A stretch of DNA of 5,298 nt from Cytophagales bacterium (GTDB lineage: Bacteria > Bacteroidota > Bacteroidia > Cytophagales > Cyclobacteriaceae), in contig DPSB01000286.1 in the NCBI GenBank assembly GCA_003537495.1, positions 1,230 to 6,527 on the forward strand, read 5' to 3'. Position 1 is the first letter of the stretch; the number at the start of each line of letters is the position of its first letter. Below are positions 4,616 through 5,298 of the stretch, one piece after another. A program made the position numbers and the translations under genes. Under the pieces are notes generated by a model. It was not told the DNA's origin and ran no database searches. It worked only from the letters and a program-made list of their open reading frames with translations.

Positions 4616-5298
4616 TTGAGGCGAAGCATATCGGATTATCCATAAACGGAAAAACTTTACTGAATGATGTAAATCTTTCGGTACAACCCGGCACGTTTAC
4701 CGCAATAGCCGGCCCGAATGGCGCAGGCAAAAGTTCATTGCTGAAAATTTTATCGCACGAGTTGACTCATTATAAAGGTGAGGTTCGCATCAATGATGTG
4801 ATTGCTTCTTCCTATTCAGTGGCACAACTTTCAGCTGTGCGTGCGGTGTTGCCACAACATTCGCATGTTCAATTTCCATTTACGGTAAAGCAAATTGTGG
4901 AGATGGGTAGGCAGCACTTTAAAACCACTTCTAAAAATAACGATGCCTTACTGGAGGAAGTAATGGAACTCACCGGTATTGCCGATTGGGCCAATCGCAA
5001 CTACATTTCGCTTTCGGGTGGTGAGCAACAACGGGTACAACTTGCACGTGTGCTGGCCCAGGTGTGGGATCAGAAAACATTTCCAAGATATGTTCTGCTG
5101 GACGAGCCTACATCCAGTCTTGACATCGCCCAGCAACAACTAATTTTCACGCTTGTAAAAAAAGCCTGCGAACGTAACATTGGTGTTCTTGCCATAGTAC
5201 ACGATCTTAATCAGGCTGTACAATTTGCCGATCATTTATACTTTATGCGTAATGGCTCGGTAATCGCGCAAGGCGAATCCAAAGAAGTATTTACAAAA
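4612..5298 (+). CDS. hmuV: Heme ABC transporter ATP-binding protein HmuV (3' end outside the window)
   Basis: This is the cytoplasmic ATPase of the heme importer. The frame is open from the ATG at 4612 to the last base, giving 229 codons with no stop. About 25-40 residues are probably missing, since HmuV proteins are usually about 255-270 long. All nucleotide-binding motifs are visible: Walker A GPNGAGKS (34-41), Q-loop Q82 in LPQHSHVQFPF, signature LSGGEQQR (134-141), Walker B VLLDEP (161-166), D-loop SLD (169-171) and switch H197 in VHDLNQA. The segment FPFTVKQIVEMGR (88-100) is typical of the HmuV/FecE/BtuD group. The start overlaps the hmuU stop as ATGA, and no better upstream start exists in this frame. 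It is the third gene of the hmuTUV unit and has no promoter of its own. No motif is missing, so the visible part appears functional. Confidence 0.9.
   Translation, partial: MIEAKHIGLSINGKTLLNDVNLSVQPGTFTAIAGPNGAGKSSLLKILSHELTHYKGEVRINDVIASSYSVAQLSAVRAVLPQHSHVQFPFTVKQIVEMGRQHFKTTSKNNDALLEEVMELTGIADWANRNYISLSGGEQQRVQLARVLAQVWDQKTFPRYVLLDEPTSSLDIAQQQLIFTLVKKACERNIGVLAIVHDLNQAVQFADHLYFMRNGSVIAQGESKEVFTK

Overview
The window looks like chromosomal DNA of a member of the Bacteroidota, most likely a Cytophagales-type free-living bacterium. The evidence is an HmuY-family lipoprotein with the phylum's surface-export signal, start codons with A/T-rich upstream sequence and no Shine-Dalgarno motif, TAnnTTTG-type -7 promoter boxes, and a small Cys-rich protein resembling the Bacteroidota family DUF6686. 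The genus cannot be fixed from the sequence alone. GC content looks moderate, roughly 40-45% by eye.

The dominant theme is heme/iron acquisition. From the left: an HmuY-family surface lipoprotein with two apparent HmuY repeats (30-1487); a strong hairpin (1505-1531); a small DUF3817 membrane protein (1541-1849); a convergent two-helix small membrane protein on the minus strand (1855-2055); a 238-bp intergenic region ending in a promoter and a palindromic operator; a small Cys-rich DUF6686-like protein (2294-2623); a second promoter/operator region; and then a tightly packed heme ABC importer, hmuT (2716-3543), hmuU (3545-4615) and hmuV (4612 to the window end, truncated).

Inferred workflow: the HmuY-like lipoprotein captures heme at the cell surface and passes it to a TonB-dependent receptor, which is not in the window and may lie to the left. 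HmuT binds heme in the periplasm, and HmuU2V2 moves it into the cytoplasm using ATP.

The most notable non-coding signal is a 17-bp palindrome, TTTAGA-N5-TCTAAA. It occurs once before the DUF6686-like gene and once before hmuT, each time ending exactly 2 nt before the ATG. A third, imperfect copy overlaps the probable -33 element of the hmuT promoter. This looks like the operator of a metal- or heme-responsive repressor, possibly of the DtxR/IdeR type. It ties the uncharacterised Cys-rich protein to the heme-import regulon. I did not find a wholly new multi-gene system; the regulon link and the duplicated HmuY domain are the best leads.
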